From assembly GCA_903928835.1 (NCBI GenBank), contig CAIYSK010000332.1:1-6402 (forward strand): a stretch of DNA of 6,402 bases. Direction: 5' to 3'. Below the pieces are notes generated by a model, which saw only the letters and a list, made by a program, of their open reading frames with translations, was not told the origin of the DNA and did not search any database. The stretch is from an uncultured cyanobacterium. GTDB lineage: Bacteria > Cyanobacteriota > Cyanobacteriia > PCC-6307 > Cyanobiaceae. The position numbers and the translations under genes are program-made. Below, piece by piece: positions 6,137 to 6,402 of the stretch (its first letter is position 1; every line of letters begins with the position of its first letter).

Positions 6137-6402
6137 GCACAACCCGCGCCCAGGACGAGCCCTTCGAGGGCCCCTCCAGCCAACGCTCCAACCAGCGGGG
6201 TCGTCGAGACGAAGCGTCTTTTGAGGCCCTACCGGATTCGGTTCCGCCCCAAAACCTGGAGGCCGAAGAGGCCGTACTCGGTGGAATCCTGCTCGACCCT
6301 GACGCCATCGGTCGGGTCGCGGACGTGCTGCAGCCTGATGCTTTTTATCTCGGAGCCCACCGGGAGATCTATCGCACCGCCTTGATGCTGCACAGCCAGG
6401 GC
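6130..6402 (+). CDS. dnaB: Replicative DNA helicase DnaB, N-terminal part, runs off the right edge
   Basis: DnaB is the hexameric ATP-driven helicase that unwinds the chromosome at the replication fork and recruits primase. Only 91 residues are present, so the RecA-like ATPase domain with its Walker motifs lies beyond the window. After a variable polar tail (residues 1-34) comes the family N-terminal domain: PPQNLEAEEAVLGGILLD (39-56), then AIGRVADVLQPDAFYLGAHREIY, the usual run ahead of the primase-contact helices. The start MVSTTRA (ATGGTGAGC) fits because the frame is closed by TAA at 6091-6093 and no other ATG lies between; GTG at 6133 is the only close alternative. A full-length helicase of about 470 residues is expected. 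Inteins occur in some cyanobacterial dnaB genes, but their sites are in the missing part. Confidence 0.95.
   Translation, partial: MVSTTRAQDEPFEGPSSQRSNQRGRRDEASFEALPDSVPPQNLEAEEAVLGGILLDPDAIGRVADVLQPDAFYLGAHREIYRTALMLHSQG

Noticed and set aside
1..6402. Mobile element, CRISPR array, tRNA or HIP1 (GCGATCGC) repeats
   Set aside because: No transposase, regular direct repeats, cloverleaf sequence or exact HIP1 octamer was found by reading both strands.

Overview
The window reads as high-GC DNA (roughly 60% G+C by eye) from a picocyanobacterium of the marine Synechococcus/Cyanobium type. The organism call is an inference. It rests on the gene contents, on cyanobacterial DesC-type acyl-lipid desaturases, and on the order gcvP, gcvH, methionine gamma-lyase-like gene, desC, rplI, dnaB, which I recall as typical of Prochlorococcus and Synechococcus chromosomes. 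No mobile element, CRISPR array, tRNA or rRNA is visible. Almost all of the window is coding.

Left part, minus strand (1-2463): three closely spaced genes read leftwards. A PLP-dependent methionine gamma-lyase/'aluminium resistance' family protein (2463-1204) is followed after 20 bases by gcvH (1183-794). gcvH shares one base with gcvP (794 to the left edge, N-terminal 264 residues only). Glycine cleavage H and P proteins therefore look co-transcribed and translationally coupled, downstream of a PLP enzyme of uncertain substrate.

Middle part (2464-5467): two paralogous membrane fatty-acid desaturases point right (2678-3547 and 4418-5467). Both carry all three histidine boxes. Between them, on the opposite strand, sits a gene for a 272-residue protein with an XRE-like helix-turn-helix N-terminus (4362-3544). 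Its stop codon overlaps that of the first desaturase in the palindrome CTAG, and its start is divergent from the second desaturase. This desaturase-regulator-desaturase block is the accessory-looking part of the window and the best candidate for something not well described.

Right part, plus strand (5468-6402): after an 89-base gap holding two mutually exclusive GC-rich hairpins comes rplI (5557-6015). A 114-base gap follows, and then dnaB (6130 to the right edge, N-terminal 91 residues). A seven-codon ORF overlaps the dnaB start.

The start of the first desaturase is placed at 2678 because a strong AGGAG lies ahead of it. That leaves a 214-base divergent regulatory region (2464-2677) between it and the PLP-enzyme gene.
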